From assembly GCA_951799445.1 (NCBI GenBank), contig OX637288.1, forward strand, positions 5,582,501 through 5,646,500: a stretch of DNA of 64,000 nt, given 5' to 3'. Within the stretch, counting starts at the first letter, position 1. Each line of letters opens with the position of its first letter. Shown piece by piece: positions 44,523 through 57,049 of the stretch. The notes beneath the pieces were generated by a model, which was not told the DNA's origin, made no database searches, and saw nothing but the letters and a program-made list of their open reading frames with translations. This stretch comes from Pseudisothecium myosuroides (Eukaryota; Streptophyta; Bryopsida; Hypnales; Lembophyllaceae). Position numbers and translations under genes: made by a program.

Positions 44523-45270
44523 TTAACCCCTAAAGGACCAAACACCGTTTTTTGGCAACATAGCGATTTTGGGCAGCTCATTACGAATGGAGTTTTTATT
44601 TATTTTCTTTGAAAATTTTACAAAACATGTGCCCGAGGAGTAGCTTTAAGGTCCAACAATTTTCATAACTTTTGACTACATGGTTAAAAAGTTATTGCGT
44701 GATATGTGGTTTTCATTACTCGGCGGGCAGCCCGGGCAGCTCAAAAAACTCCTTCAAAAATCACTTTTTTGAAAAATGAAAAGTTGGAAGTGGTTCTAAA
44801 GAAACATTTAAGAGTGGAAAAGTTTGAATCACTCCATTTTGTTTAATGAGGTGAGAGTTATTAGGAATTCCAGTTTGTGGGTAGGTTTGGAATCCAGAGA
44901 CTCCATACCTATTCACAAACTGGAATCCCTCATAACTCTCACCTCATTAAACAAAATGGAGTGATTCAAACTTTTCCACTCTTAAATGTTTCTTTAGAAC
45001 CACTTCCAACTTTTCATTTTTCAAAAAAGTGATTTTTGAAGGAATTTTTTGAGCTGCCCGGGCTGCCCGATGAGTAACGAAAACCACATATCACGCAATA
45101 ACTTTTTAACCATGTAGTCAAAAGTTATGAAAATTGTTGGACCTTAAAGCTACTCCTCGGGCACATGTTTTGTAAAATTTTCAAAGAAAATAAATAAAAA
45201 CTCCGTTCGTAGTGAGCTGCCCAAAATCGCTATGTTGCCAAAAAACGGTGTTTGGTGCTTTAGGGGTTAA
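44523..45270. mobile_element. Palindromic piggyBac-like TTAA element, 748 bp
   Basis: TTAA (44523-44526) CCCCTAAAGGACCAAACACC and its inverted counterpart ending CTTTAGGGG TTAA (45267-45270). The two arms (about 44527-44885 and 44909-45266) are near-perfect inverted copies of one end of the second subfamily (compare 37629). I count only about ten differences in roughly 355 bases. The spacer is about 25 bases. RNA from it would fold into a long hairpin. Confidence 0.9.
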
Positions 45271-45689
45271 TTGGAAAAAAAAAATCCAAACAACTTTGAC
45301 TATTCATCAAATCATTTTGGATCTATGTCAAAAAAAAATTTGCGTCACATATAAACTCCATGTCCATCACATAACATTCTTGAACTTCAAGGCAAGGGAC
45401 CCTTTACTTTCCATAAATCAAGGTTCTTTCATTGTAGCTTGAATACCTTGAATGCGAGCTTGCCCGTGTATTGTGGACCACTATACCACAAAAGTATTCT
45501 TGTTAGTTGTTATAGTGGACTTGTAAAATGACACTAGGTTTTTTCCTACAAATATTTGAATGTAGCCACAATGGTGATCAATGATAATTTTATATGCTTG
45601 AAACTAGATGAAAGTTAGTGAATTGGATGATAAATCCCTCTAAATGGATATTAATAATCAAATGGATGAAACTTTGATTACTTTGCGAC

Positions 45690-47765
45690 TGTAGCGCTCC
45701 TCCATTGATCACCCTCGTGAACCTTCTCTCCCACTTGTCCGAGTCCTTGGAATTGACCCATGACATGGCTGAGATCGTGAGCTGCACTAAAATTAGCTGT
45801 GTGCCGCTTTCAGAAGTAAAGTTGAACAATTCTTCATCATACATCTTAGATTTGTATGATAATTATACTGTATATGTTCGATTAATGCTGATACTTAGTG
45901 GCATTGCACAAGTTTCTGAGGCCCATTGAATGGGTAAAACTATGGAATGCAATGCAAATGACCTCTGTGATGTTCAGTGATTGTCTTTCCCTGTAGGGAA
46001 TGCATTTGATTTATCTCTTGGTGTGTTTGAGCTCATTGTCAATGAAATTTTGCAGCATCATCTGGAGAGAGGTCTTTTGTGGAAACCTCCCTGTACACTA
46101 CTTGTTGAGTGAGTCCAAGGTCTTCTTGTGCATAGTGCTTACTCAGTTACTTCTTCTATTTCTCTTCTGTAATGCAGACACTCGCCTTAGTCATTTTTTC
46201 TGCTTAATCTGCGTACGTACCTCTTGTTTGCGTCTGCCCACCAGCCTCTTGTTTGAGTCTTCGCTGGCGGCTCCATGTGTTTAACGAACTGAATATGTCT
46301 TTATTTTCTCGAGGTTGTGGGGCGAAATTGGATAGGAGAGGTGAGGATGTTTAATAAGCAACATTGTACAACGTTAAGTTCGTAGGAGGGTACCGTAGAG
46401 AACGAAGGTGATAACCACCACGAGGTCCTGCTGTGAAGTTCGTATCATGTAGCAATGACTATACTTGATTAGACTACATTGCACTGGTTGAATACCGAGG
46501 AATTGTTAAACCTCTTTCGTTAAGAGATTGAAGTAGACATTTACAATTTTATATGAATGCAATTGCTATAAATGTTCTCGTGCTACTTGACTGTCGGAGT
46601 TGAAGACCGTGCGCTCAACTCTCAATGGTTCTGCGTACTCAATTGTTACATTCATCGAACTCAAGGATCACTCATATGCTGCAGTCACATTGCTCCCCGC
46701 CCTTCACCTTTTATCTCAGTGATTTGGTAAGGATTGGCAAGCATGTCGTGAGCAAATATGGAGTTGGCTGTACAGCTAAGCCAGTGTTTGGCGAGTTTTG
46801 AAATTAGGGTTTCCAGAGCATGTGCACAAAGGGATGGTTAGACTATGTTGTTGAATTAACATGAATATTCTGTTGAGCAGCTGGAGAATTCAATCTTGCA
46901 GCAACCAATCAATTATGGAACGTCATCTGACCTAGCTGGATGCATAGAACTTGAGTATGATCTCACCCGAGGACTTTCGTAACGCACACTGTGAGTAACA
47001 AGTAGAAAACTATCACGAACCTCTGTCGCGGTTGTTACATTCCACTGTCTTGCAGCTTCCTGTTGAATGTGGACCATTGCCAAAGCACTATTGCAGCGTC
47101 ATCATTCGCGAAGGTGACCTGGTGTTCGCAGTCCAAGGGCGGTGGCTTTGTCCAGGTAGGTCGTCCAAATAATAATAGTTCTGATAACCACAACTCTGGG
47201 AGAAAGGAAATGTGGTTGATTACGAAGGACTTTGTCATGCAGCTTCTCCAGGTCCTTTTGTCTGCCCTGGCTTTCCTTTTTGCCTTCATGAGGTCTGCTG
47301 CATGCCTGGGACTACTGTTTGTCCTCATTGTCTTCAATTCAAGAGAAGTTAAAAGGGATCTCGAAGCAGAGCGAGGTTGGTCTATGCATATATATTCCCT
47401 CTCATCCTAGGCAGCGGTTAGTCCTGCTGCTGCCTGAAGCTGAGGATGTTTTTTCAAATCCATGACAGAGAACGAAATCATACTAAAGTCCATGCTTCCA
47501 CCTGCACAGGATCGTCGGGCTTGTCGACGTACTGTACAACAATGCTCATGCAGTGCGCACAGACCCTTGCAGACAAGGTTAAACAAGTGTCTGATTGAGC
47601 TCTCGGACGTACCACTGCAGCTGTAGGTGCCTTTTTTTAATCTGTACTTGCACCAATTCCTGACTACGGCTATGCTCCAAAACATGGACATCATATGCAA
47701 CAACAAGAACTTGGGACACAATGATCCAGTCATGTTATGTGTCAGTGTGTCTGCTGGACGTTAGT
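45690..47765 (+). pseudogene. Exon-like fragments of an unidentified multi-exon gene or pseudogene
   Basis: Local GC rises and several acceptor-bounded open stretches look protein-coding. They are: 45690-45770 (LVNLLSHLSESLELTHDMAE), about 45998-46107 (FDLSLGVFELIVNEILQHH, with a GTGAGT donor), about 46882-46979 (TSSDLAGCIELEYDLTRG), 47056-47156 (HYCSVIIREGDLVFAVQGRW, with a GTAGGT donor), 47514-47580 (STYCTTMLMQCAQTLADK) and 47640-47765 (LTTAMLQNMDIICNNKN to a stop). I could not join them in one consistent phase, and at least one in-frame stop (47621) interrupts the 3' part. I do not recognise the family. It may be a decayed gene or a real gene with junctions I have misread. Confidence 0.4.
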
Positions 47766-48827
47766 AACACTCCTAGCCTTGGCTTTTTACATGTGGTGAA
47801 GAAAATTCAGCTAAACCAAGCACCTAAACCATGCATACATGTGAGCTCATGAGTTGCATCCAAACTTCATAAAAAATTTGACAATCCTCACTGGGTCATG
47901 GATATTCGTATAGCATCAGAGCTAGCGACCCAGTGACAGAGCAAGCAATAGCCACGTAATTCGGATGCCTGAAACCCAATTTGTTCAGTGATGCATGTGT
48001 ACTTGAGTACTTTGAATGTGATGTTTTGACACGGATCAACGACTTACTGAAAATATCTGCACCTGCTTGCTTAGTTGCTGATAATTAAACAATAATTAAG
48101 AGCGTTGGTTTATGTGCAAAGCTTAGGTGCACCATTTGTTGGAAGGCATGCTATGTACTACTCAATACAAGTAGGACCTGTGAGAACTTGTGACCTTGAT
48201 CGATCATGCACTCCTCTGACTGGCATATGGTGGGTCTAGTGCACATACTTCAATTCATTCCTAAATGTCACTGCCCAGCACATGAAACAAGCATTGATAT
48301 ACTGTATATCCTTGCAGACTTGCGCGCAGCTCCTCAATCAGCTAGATATTAAGGTCTATTTGCGAGACTTTTTCTTGCAGAATCGATCACTCGTTAGTTT
48401 GTGTGGCATCTGAAAATTAAATGCCATTCATGATATCTAAGATATTTGGAGTAAGTTTTTTGAAATGCTCAAAAATGAATGACGAGTCAATCAGAAAGTT
48501 CTTCAGTTGATATTTCAAGAGGCATCTGGTGCAATCACAATCAGGTTCTAGAGAATTTGTGTAGACTTTTTCATTCGTGTAGGAAACAACGGAGTGATCA
48601 TTCGTGTGGGTGGGCCGGTGGGGTAGAAGCTGAGGAGGTGACTGATTACCAGTCCTGACAGCAGGCTTGGACTGCGGACCATTTTAATTAATTCGCAGGG
48701 TCACTTGGAAAATAAAAGTATCCCCATTTCCACCACAGCTTCTTATTAGGCCTCAAAAAGTCAAAAGTCCACCAAGCTCTAGAACTAACTGATGAATCAA
48801 CAAGGCCAAAAGATTCCCGCATCTTTA
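47766..48827. other. Intergenic DNA downstream of the exon-like fragments
   Basis: Moderate GC content and no supported feature. Confidence 0.4.
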
Positions 48828-49150
48828 CCTTTAAAGGACCTTTAAAAGGACAATTGTCCCCGGAACGAATATTTGAAAATTTGGGCATGTCACCTTGAAG
48901 TTGAAGTCAATTTTGTATGGATCTTTTCAAAATTTTGACACAAAAGGTGTACGCATGTATTCCACTCGCGAGTCAAAATGAGAAATAAGTTACAATTGGG
49001 TTCCTGGATCAAAAGTTATGCAATCCAAAGCAATGTAAGCAATTCAGAAAGTTCTAGAATCTTTCAGGCATCTTCTATCAAAACCCTCATCTACATTTGA
49101 AATTTGGCATGTATATATGTAAATAATATTATATGTTATGAAACTGTCAA
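48828..49150 (+). mobile_element. Degenerate left end of a TTAA-family element
   Basis: TTTAAAAGGACAATTGTCCCCGGAACGAATATTTG and TTGGGCATGTCACC resemble the first 60 bases of the 39903 copy. AAAAGTTATGCA follows at a similar distance. No intact terminus or TTAA was found. Confidence 0.35.
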
Positions 49151-49219
49151 TAAAAATTGAATTCAGTTCAAAATTCACACTTCAAGAGTCAAACTTTCTA
49201 CACATTAAATTAGCTTGAG

Positions 49220-49400
49220 TTTTTTTACTATACTTAGGTGCCATGTTTTGTTTGTTCTCCAGAATTATGTGTCTCCGGCCGGTTGTATTCATAGTGTTGT
49301 TAGATAGCTCTTTGCAAGGAGGGGTGCACAAACTTTGTTTCGTGGCATTTTGAACCTAAAATGTGAAAGTTATGGATTTTTTAGTTATTTTTAAATTAAA
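49220..49400 (+). repeat. Isolated unit of the 12840 tandem repeat
   Basis: TGTTTTGTTTGTTCTCCAGAATTATGTGTC, then GGTTGTATTCATAGTGTTG and GGAGGGGTGCACAAACTTTG, match the array consensus. A GTGAAAGTTATGG tail follows. Confidence 0.55.
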
Positions 49401-49834
49401 AATTGAATTAAATTATCTTTTCTTCAAAAACAGGGAGAATTCATTATCTTTTACTTTGGGCAGTCAACGGCACAGGGCCACACTAGTTGTTAATTATGTC
49501 AGAAAATTTTGAAAATAGGTTATATTTTTCTAACTTCAAATGCTATACTCTTATAATCTATATTGTCAAAGATTTTGAAATTCTTTCCATACATTCTATA
49601 TGATTACTTCTATGATTATGCCATTTGGATTTGTCTTGAAACAAATTCTCCAATGCACAAGAAATCATCAAAAAATGGCTAGTTAATTGTTGGATTACTT
49701 AACCTTGTATTGTAGGGTGATTTAGAGTAAAATAAATCCTATATTTGATTCTAAATTTTTACATGAATGTACCTAATAATTTGCAATGTTTGATGGTGTA
49801 GAGATTCAATTGTGAATAGAGCAAAAATCTCACT

Positions 49835-50000
49835 TTAACCCTTAAATGACGCTACGATTGTTTTTTGGCTAATGAATGACAAGGAATCTCTCCATACATG
49901 GCAAAAATACAACTATTCATCCTTGGAAAAGGGTTAGTCTTGTTTAAAAAAGGAAAGTCTTATATAGTAGTTTGAAGTCCAATGAGTGTTTTTGGATATT
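49835..50000 (+). mobile_element. Fragment of the TTAACCCTTAAA family
   Basis: TTAA (49835-49838) CCCTTAAATGACG, similar over about 165 bases to the minus strand of 1020-1198. A CCCC-type element is inserted at TTAA immediately downstream (50001). Confidence 0.5.
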
Positions 50001-52335
50001 TTAACCCCTAAATGCCCAAACACCATTTTTTGGCAACACAACAATTTTGGATAGCTCACTACAAACGTAATTTTCATATTTTTTCTTTGAAATTTTTACA
50101 CAACATTTGCCTAAGGAGTAACTTTAAGGCAAAACAATTTTCATAACTTTTGACTACATGGTTAAAAAGTTATTACAATATGATATGTAATTTTCATTTC
50201 TTAGCGGGCAACTCAAAAAAATTCTTAAAAAAATCACTTTTAAGAAAATAAAAATTTGAAATTGATTTTATAGATTTATATATACGTGGAAAGCTTTGAA
50301 TCATTCCATTTTGATTAATGAATTGAAAGTTATGAAGAGTCTTAGTTTGAGGGTAGATAACTAGATATGGAATCTCTACTCTGTAATAAACTTTAAAGTC
50401 TTTTATTTAACTCAATTTTCAATATTTTTGGAAAAAAATAAAAGCCTTTGGTGTAGATTGTTTATTACAACATTACAACCATTGGGATTGGCATTTTTCA
50501 ATTCTATAGCAAAATTCTAAAAAATTTAGTAATTTGAATCATTCCCTATTTCTTTCTACGTACTATTTGTTTCTATATGTTGTACAATGGGGTCCCAATC
50601 AAAATGGCGTTTTCGAAATCATAGGGAAGGAAATTTTGCATCTGCCAACTTTGACAGCCTCTCGAGGGCTCAAAAATTGATCTTTGACTATGATATTTTT
50701 ACCATAGCATCATCTTTAAGTTAATTATATGTGTACCAAATTTCAAGGCTAGATGATTTACACAAAAAAAGATATTCTAAATCTCCCAACATGTGTAGCC
50801 GTGAATTTTTTTTCACTACTGCCAACTTTGACACCCTCCTAAGGACTAAAAAAAATATTCTATGAAATTTTTGGCATAGGAACATCTATATGTTGATTAT
50901 ATGTGTTAAAAATTTCAAGTCCAAAAGACACCCACAAAATAGATATTCAAAATCTCCCAACATGTGTAGTTGTGAGAAACAATTTCACTACTACCAACTT
51001 TGACACTATCCCAAGGGTTGAAAAATTGTTTATTTATCATGAAATTTTTATGATGAAATAATCTCTATGTTAATAAAATTTGTGTCAAATTTCAAATTCA
51101 AAAAAATCACACAAAAAAAATATGCTAGTTCTACCAATGTGTACAGCTGTGAGAAAAATTTCACTACTACCAACTTTGACACTATCCCAAGGCTGAAAAA
51201 AAAACATTTTACCATGAAATTTTTGGCATGAGATCATCTCTATATTGATAAAATGTATGCCGAATTTCAAGGTCAAAAGATTTATCAAAAAAAATATATT
51301 CTAATTCTACTAACATGTGTAGTTGTGAGAATGACTTTCTACATCCGTGTAAAATTTTACCCAAAAAATGACACTATCCCCAGGGTTGAAATAATCATTC
51401 TCACAACTACACATATTGGTAGAATTAGCATATATTTTTTTGTGTGATTCTTTTGAATTTGAAATTTGACACAAATGTTATTAACATAGAGATTATTTCA
51501 TCATAAAAATTTCATGATAAATAAACAATTTTTCAACCCTTGGGATAGTGTCAAAGTTAGAAGTAGTGAAAATGTTTCTCACAACTACACATGTTGGGAG
51601 ATTTTGAATATCTATTTTTGTGGGGGTCTTTTGGACTTGAAATTTTTAACACATGTAATCAACATATAGATGTTCCTATGCCAAAAATTTAATGGAATTT
51701 TTTTTTAGTCCTTGGGAGGGTGTCAAAGTTGGCAGTAGTGAAAAAAATTTCATGGCTACACATGTTGGGAGATTTCGAATATCTTTTTTTGTGTAAATCA
51801 TTTGGCCTTGAAATTTGGTACACATATAATTAACTTAAAGATGATGCTATGATAAAAATTTATAGTCAAAGATCAATTTTTGAGCCCTCGGGAGGCTGTC
51901 AAAGTTGGCAGATGCAAAATTTCCTTCCCTGCGATTTTTGAAAACGCCATTTTGATTGGAACCCCATTGTACAATTCCAAATGATCTAAAAATTTTCTAG
52001 CATGTAGACAACTTGCCTTGAAGAATGAATTCAAAGAGTAACCACCATTTTGGACATTTTTTCATACAAATGTGACCTTGTGAAGTGCAGCTGTCCGCTT
52101 TTTCGCAGGGCCAAAAAAAAGATTTTTGTCAATTCAAACGTTGGCATATCTTGCAATCCATACAATGGGAATTTTTGAAATTTTTTCCACATATTCTCAA
52201 ACTAGTGTAATACAAGATCTTACGGTTACATGTGTCTAGAAATGTGTGTTTTTTCTAAAATTTGGTACTTGTTCTAGAAATGGCAGTTTTTGAGCAATTT
52301 TGGTGAAAACATAATCAAATACATTTAGGGGTTAA
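50001..52335 (+). mobile_element. piggyBac-like TTAA element (second subfamily) enlarged by a nested foldback, 2335 bp
   Basis: TTAA (50001-50004) CCCCTAAATGCCCAAACACC; right end ACATTTAGGGG then TTAA (52332-52335). The left 580 and right 365 bases are collinear with the inverted copy at 37629. The middle is occupied by a separate foldback element (50588-51966). Confidence 0.87.
50588..51966. mobile_element. hAT-like foldback element nested in the TTAA element, 1379 bp
   Basis: Termini TGGGGTCCCAATCAAAATGG and its complement CCATTTTGATTGGAACCCCA, flanked by the 8-bp direct repeat TTGTACAA (50580-50587 and 51967-51974). The arms are about 680 bases each, pairing around 51280. Each arm contains about four tandem units of roughly 175 bases carrying CCAACTTTGACA (50644, 50822, 50995, 51170, and inverted in the right arm). 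The 8-bp duplication fits the hAT pattern nTnnnnAn. Non-coding. The homologous uninterrupted site is in the 37629 element (ATTGCACAATTCC, near 37993). Confidence 0.85.
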
Positions 52336-52788
52336 CCTAAGATTTACATGGAACCAAAAAGGACAATCTTCACGGTCCCTAGCTTGCCCTCTTAAGGTTA
52401 AAAAGGTTTGAAGTTTTCTATCCTTATTTGATAGGGATGAAAAAGAAACTATTTTCACCTTCTTCAAATTTATATTTACAATCTTACAACCATGTGGTGA
52501 ATTGGGTTGAAATTGTTTGTATACGATGCCCTATAAATCTAATGTTTTTTTATGCATTTGGAGTTGGAAAAAAAATCAATTTCAAACTCTAGTATTTAAA
52601 TGCACCCAAAATTGACAATTTTTGACGATTTCTCTTGGTCTATTCTTTATGAGTTAAATGTAGATTTCCATCTAGAAATTTTCTCTTCATTTTAGGGTAG
52701 AAAGCATTTAGGGGAGCACACCTTATTGCGACATTTACAAAAATTAAAGTGACCAGTATATGTTATTCTTTGAAATTTACACAATCTA

Positions 52789-53824
52789 TTAACCCTTAAA
52801 TTTGTTAGTGACCCAAAATGGATCGATCCATTTTTAGAACGTCCATTTCTAAACTTAGGAATGTAAAGAGTCACTTGAACTTGGCTCATTTTCAAGAGAA
52901 TCAAGTTAGCTATCTAGTAGTATTTTCAGATTTAGAAGACAAGTCTCTGTTGAATTTACAAAAATTTCCAAAGCATAGGTGGTCTAGGGGCTGTAGCAAA
53001 GTGGCATCCCTTTAGGAAACTATGGCCAATGAGGTGGAGGCATGTGTTCGTGGGCGGGTAGGGTCAAAATTATACTGCGTAGTATTAGCAAAGACGGGCC
53101 CAACCTCTGGAATGGGAGAGGTGGTTGAAGACTATTGGTGTGCTTTTAGAAGCAACTCGTGGCTTGGAATTTTAATGGATTCTTAGCATAGACCGTTCAT
53201 GACCCCTTTCAATGAGTGGCATTGTCTTCTCCTTTTTTTTAACTCTACCCAGTCGGTGGATACAAACAACCATTTAAATACACATTTTGCACTTGGATTT
53301 GAGCCGTTTTTTTAATTTTTTTTTCTATTGTGTGTCTTTTTTGTATTTTTTCACTCTGATATTTTCAATCTTGGAATTTGGCTCCAAATTTGTGACAAAT
53401 CTTCTACTTCTTTCATAATTTTTGAAACTTAACAATGAATTGGTCACTATTGCAAGATCATTTTCTCATTCATTTTTGGTCCTAAAAATACAAGACTCGT
53501 TTCTATGCATGTAGAATTTGGCTACGTTGAGAATGAGCATAGGATGCCAACTTTTGAAAATGTTACATGTCCAAAAGAGACTGTCAAAGCACAATTTCAA
53601 TTACTCCAAAATATTGATTTCGTTGTAGTACCCTTCACTTTTTCATTATAATCTTCCAATCTATGACTTGGATTGAAACAAAACTTTGTAGAGATGATAA
53701 GGACTTGGCTTTCTACAAGATTCTATGGTTAATTTTGCCTTAAAATGACTCATCATACTTTGAGCTTCAACTTTATAACAAGATCCTAAACACCTTCAAA
53801 ATGGCCAAAAAATTTAAAGGTTAA
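52789..53824. mobile_element. Candidate TTAA-flanked element, TTAACCCTTAAATTT termini, about 1.04 kb
   Basis: TTAA (52789-52792) CCCTTAAATTTG at the left and AAATTTAAAGG followed by TTAA (53821-53824) at the right form imperfect inverted termini. The interior has no supported gene; a 65-codon ORF at 52818 is not recognisable. The pairing of these two ends is inference. Confidence 0.4.
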
Positions 53825-54094
53825 ACAACTACACAATAGCACTATTTAAAAGGATGTAAAAGAGGTTTCAAGTATAAAATGTTGCAAAGAAACCATAAAT
53901 TTATTTTGTGTCAAAGAAAGTGTTAAAAAAGGTGTTGAACCTCATATGTCTAAAAGAATGTAAAAACAATTGTAAAAAATGTAGACCATAAAAAAAATAA
54001 AAAAATAGGGCTTTTTTGTTTATCTAAGTAGCAACTATATTTGTCCAACAAACTAAACAACACCTAGTCAATTTTCACCTATCCCTTGTAGTTG

Positions 54095-54098
<4 letters not shown>

Positions 54099-54140
<42 letters not shown>

Positions 54141-54166
54141 TACATACATATACATATACACATATT
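54099..54166. repeat. (TA)n microsatellite
   Basis: An uninterrupted TA run of about 18 units (54099-54134), followed by imperfect TACATA/TATACA repeats to about 54166. Likely length-polymorphic. Confidence 0.95.
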
Positions 54167-54169
54167 TGT

Positions 54170-55962
54170 AACTTAAATAAACCACAAGTCTTAATATATC
54201 TTTTGTTACTAATTTTGCATTATAGAGGTGCTATCTCCTGTAAAATATTTTACATTATATATTTTTATGCTTTAAAGGTCAAATTGTCTAAAATCAGGTC
54301 ATGATGAAAAAATGGTTTTAGCCACTTAGAATTGTTTTTTCATCTCTTCAAATTTTTGATATTTGTCCAATATTTTTATTATAATAATTTTAAAATTTCT
54401 CTTCTGTATATATTTTACAAGCTTAAAATAGGAAATTTTTAATGGTTTTTGGCTTTTAAAGGTATAATAAGACAAAAAAAAGTTGCAATGTAAGTGAAAG
54501 TGAAAATTGAAAAATTATATTAATCAGAGTTTTATGTTTCAAGCTTGTTAAAAAATTCATTAGAATTTTTTAAAATTTTATTCTATATTAAAATTTTATA
54601 TTAATTTAATAAAATATCGTTACTACATTTATCTTCTAAGGAATATTTTGTAAAGAATCTTTGTAAATCAGCAATCTTGAAGTATTCCATGTCCTTTTAG
54701 TAGTCCAAAGACAAAAAAAGAAGATCATTTTATATTTAGGTTGTTTTATATTTTATATTTATAAACCTTTGTTAAATTCATAATGAATTTTTTATGTAAA
54801 ATTGCATGAAACACTTGTATTGTTTGGGCATCACACTTGTACACAAAATCTAAAATTGACAATAATAATAATTCTTTAGGATTTTTGTTTTTTACACTTG
54901 AGGTTTACGTTTGTACATGTGTGGTAAATTGCCTAGTATAATATGTTTTTTTAATTTCTAAAAATATATTTTTATTTATTATTTAATTTCTCTAATTTAT
55001 CACACTTTAGGTTTTAGAGGTTTCTAATATTATTGAGTACACAAATTGATAAATCTCACTAGGAGTTTTAGAGGCTACATTCTTCCATTAGAATTGCAAC
55101 TATGAATAGAAGAAAAACTAAAAATAATAAATATCTTGTCCTCCACAAGGCGAAAAATATGTCTCTCGGTTACAAACACATTGTGGATGTTAAAAAGTAT
55201 TTATTTGCCATTTATTTCTTGGAATATCTTCTTCAAAAATTCTTGCAAATAGATTATTTTTAGTTTATTTTTGTTTAAAATTTTCTATATATTAATAATT
55301 TAAATGTCATTGTATCTATTTTCTTCTAATTTAGCATTTTTCTAGTTTTCCTACTCAGAGGATTTTGTTCAATTTTATATTTTTAAGATACAATCTCTTC
55401 AAGGATCTAAACACTACCCTAAATTTTTTGATATTTTTTAATATTTTTAATATTTTTAATTATAAAGTATTGTAGAAGAATCAATTGTTAATACTACTAT
55501 GTCATGCCAAAAAAACTCGATCAAAAAACAACAAATAATACTAGTGTGTCATGCCATCACCCACGTGCACCTATTTGAGTTCCTAAAAGAAGCAAAAGCT
55601 CATTTTTCTCCTATAACAATTCTTTGAAGACTTAAAAATGATTTTTGAGAAGTTTTCAACATTATTTTTGACATTCTTTTGATGTTCACAAACTTTAACA
55701 TTTTTTCAAAACTATGATGGTACAATATTGTTAACATGATGACATGGGTGAAAGCATGAAATACTAATGCTTGCTTTGTTGCATTAGAGACAGTAATACA
55801 AATAGTACTACCACCTTTGGAAAAAATCTAAAAAGAAAATGCAAATAATTAGTAGAACACGACAATTATTGTATCTTCAAAATTTAGTTTCAAAATTCTT
55901 TTTCTTCCTAAAGTTATACACTAAAATTTTTAATGAAATTGGTTTGAGAGAATATAGATGAT
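54170..55962. other. Very AT-rich intergenic DNA
   Basis: No gene or bounded repeat could be supported. Confidence 0.4.
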
Positions 55963-57049
55963 GGTGAATGCAAGAAACACTTATAGCATTTTGTCACACC
56001 CTAGTTTTTGATTTTTTTTTTTGGCCATAACTTTTGTATTTTAGTTCCAAATGACTTAAAATTTATAGGAAAGCTACTCATAACCATTATACACCTTTTC
56101 CAATTTTTAGGATTTTTCAAAAATAATTTATTATTTTTAAATAGCCTTGATAATTTCTCACAATCGGTGATTTAGGAATTTTTTGCACTTTTTTAAACCC
56201 AAAAAAACGAATTTTGAGCTTAAATTTGGAGAGAATGGTCTTCTAGTAGACTTATAGCTACTGTCCAACGGATTTTTAAAAATAATTACCTTTATGTGGT
56301 GTAGAAGTCCACAAAAATAGCTTCTTTTTGCATTTTTTTCAAAAGTATGAAACATTATTTTGGTGCGTTTTTTGGTCAAATCCCATCACCAAAAAGTTTT
56401 CACAAATGGACAATTTTTAGATTTTAAAAAAAATATATTATTTAAAAAAAATTAAAATGTCAAAAGTGGTATTTTCTTCACCGGTTTTAGGGTGAATTCT
56501 ATGTCCAAAATTCTAGTAAAGAAAATACCACTTTTGACATTTTAAATTGTCAAAAATGGGATTTTTTTTTTTTTTAAATGTAAAATTTTTTCATTTGAGA
56601 AAACTTTTTGGTAATGGATTTTGACCCCAAAATGCACCAAAATAATGTTTCATACCTTTGAAAAAAAATGTAGAAAGGAGCTCTCTTTGTGGACTTGTAC
56701 ACCACATAAAAAATAAATATTTTTAAAATTCATTTGGACTGTAGCTATAAGTCTACTAGAAGACAATTCTCTCCAAATTTCAGCTCAAAATTCGTTTTTT
56801 TGGGTTTAGAAAAAATGCAAAAAATCCCTAAATCACCCATTGTGAGAAATTATCGGGGTTGTTTAAAAATAGTAAATGATTTTTGAAAAATCTTGAAAAA
56901 TTGGAAAAGGTATATAATGGTTATGAGTAGCTTCCTTGTAAATTTTGAGTCATTTGGAGCTAAAACACAAAAGTTATGGCAAAAAAAAAAATCAAAAACT
57001 AGGGTGTGACACAACGCAACAAATAGTACAAGTGTTTCTTGCATTCACC
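55963..57049. mobile_element. Large foldback element, about 1.09 kb
   Basis: GGTGAATGCAAGAAACACTT (55963) has its complement AAGTGTTTCTTGCATTCACC ending at 57049. Inside, TGTCACACCCTAGTTTTTGA pairs with TCAAAAACTAGGGTGTGACA. The arms continue through CATAACTTTTGT, TTCTCACAATCGGTG and AAAAGTGGTATTTTCTT to a centre near 56500. The arms are about 500 bases with scattered mismatches and small indels. No target duplication is clear, so the superfamily is unassigned. Confidence 0.8.

Noticed and set aside
54092..54304. 70-codon ORF starting in the TA microsatellite
   Set aside because: Low-complexity translation of a simple repeat.
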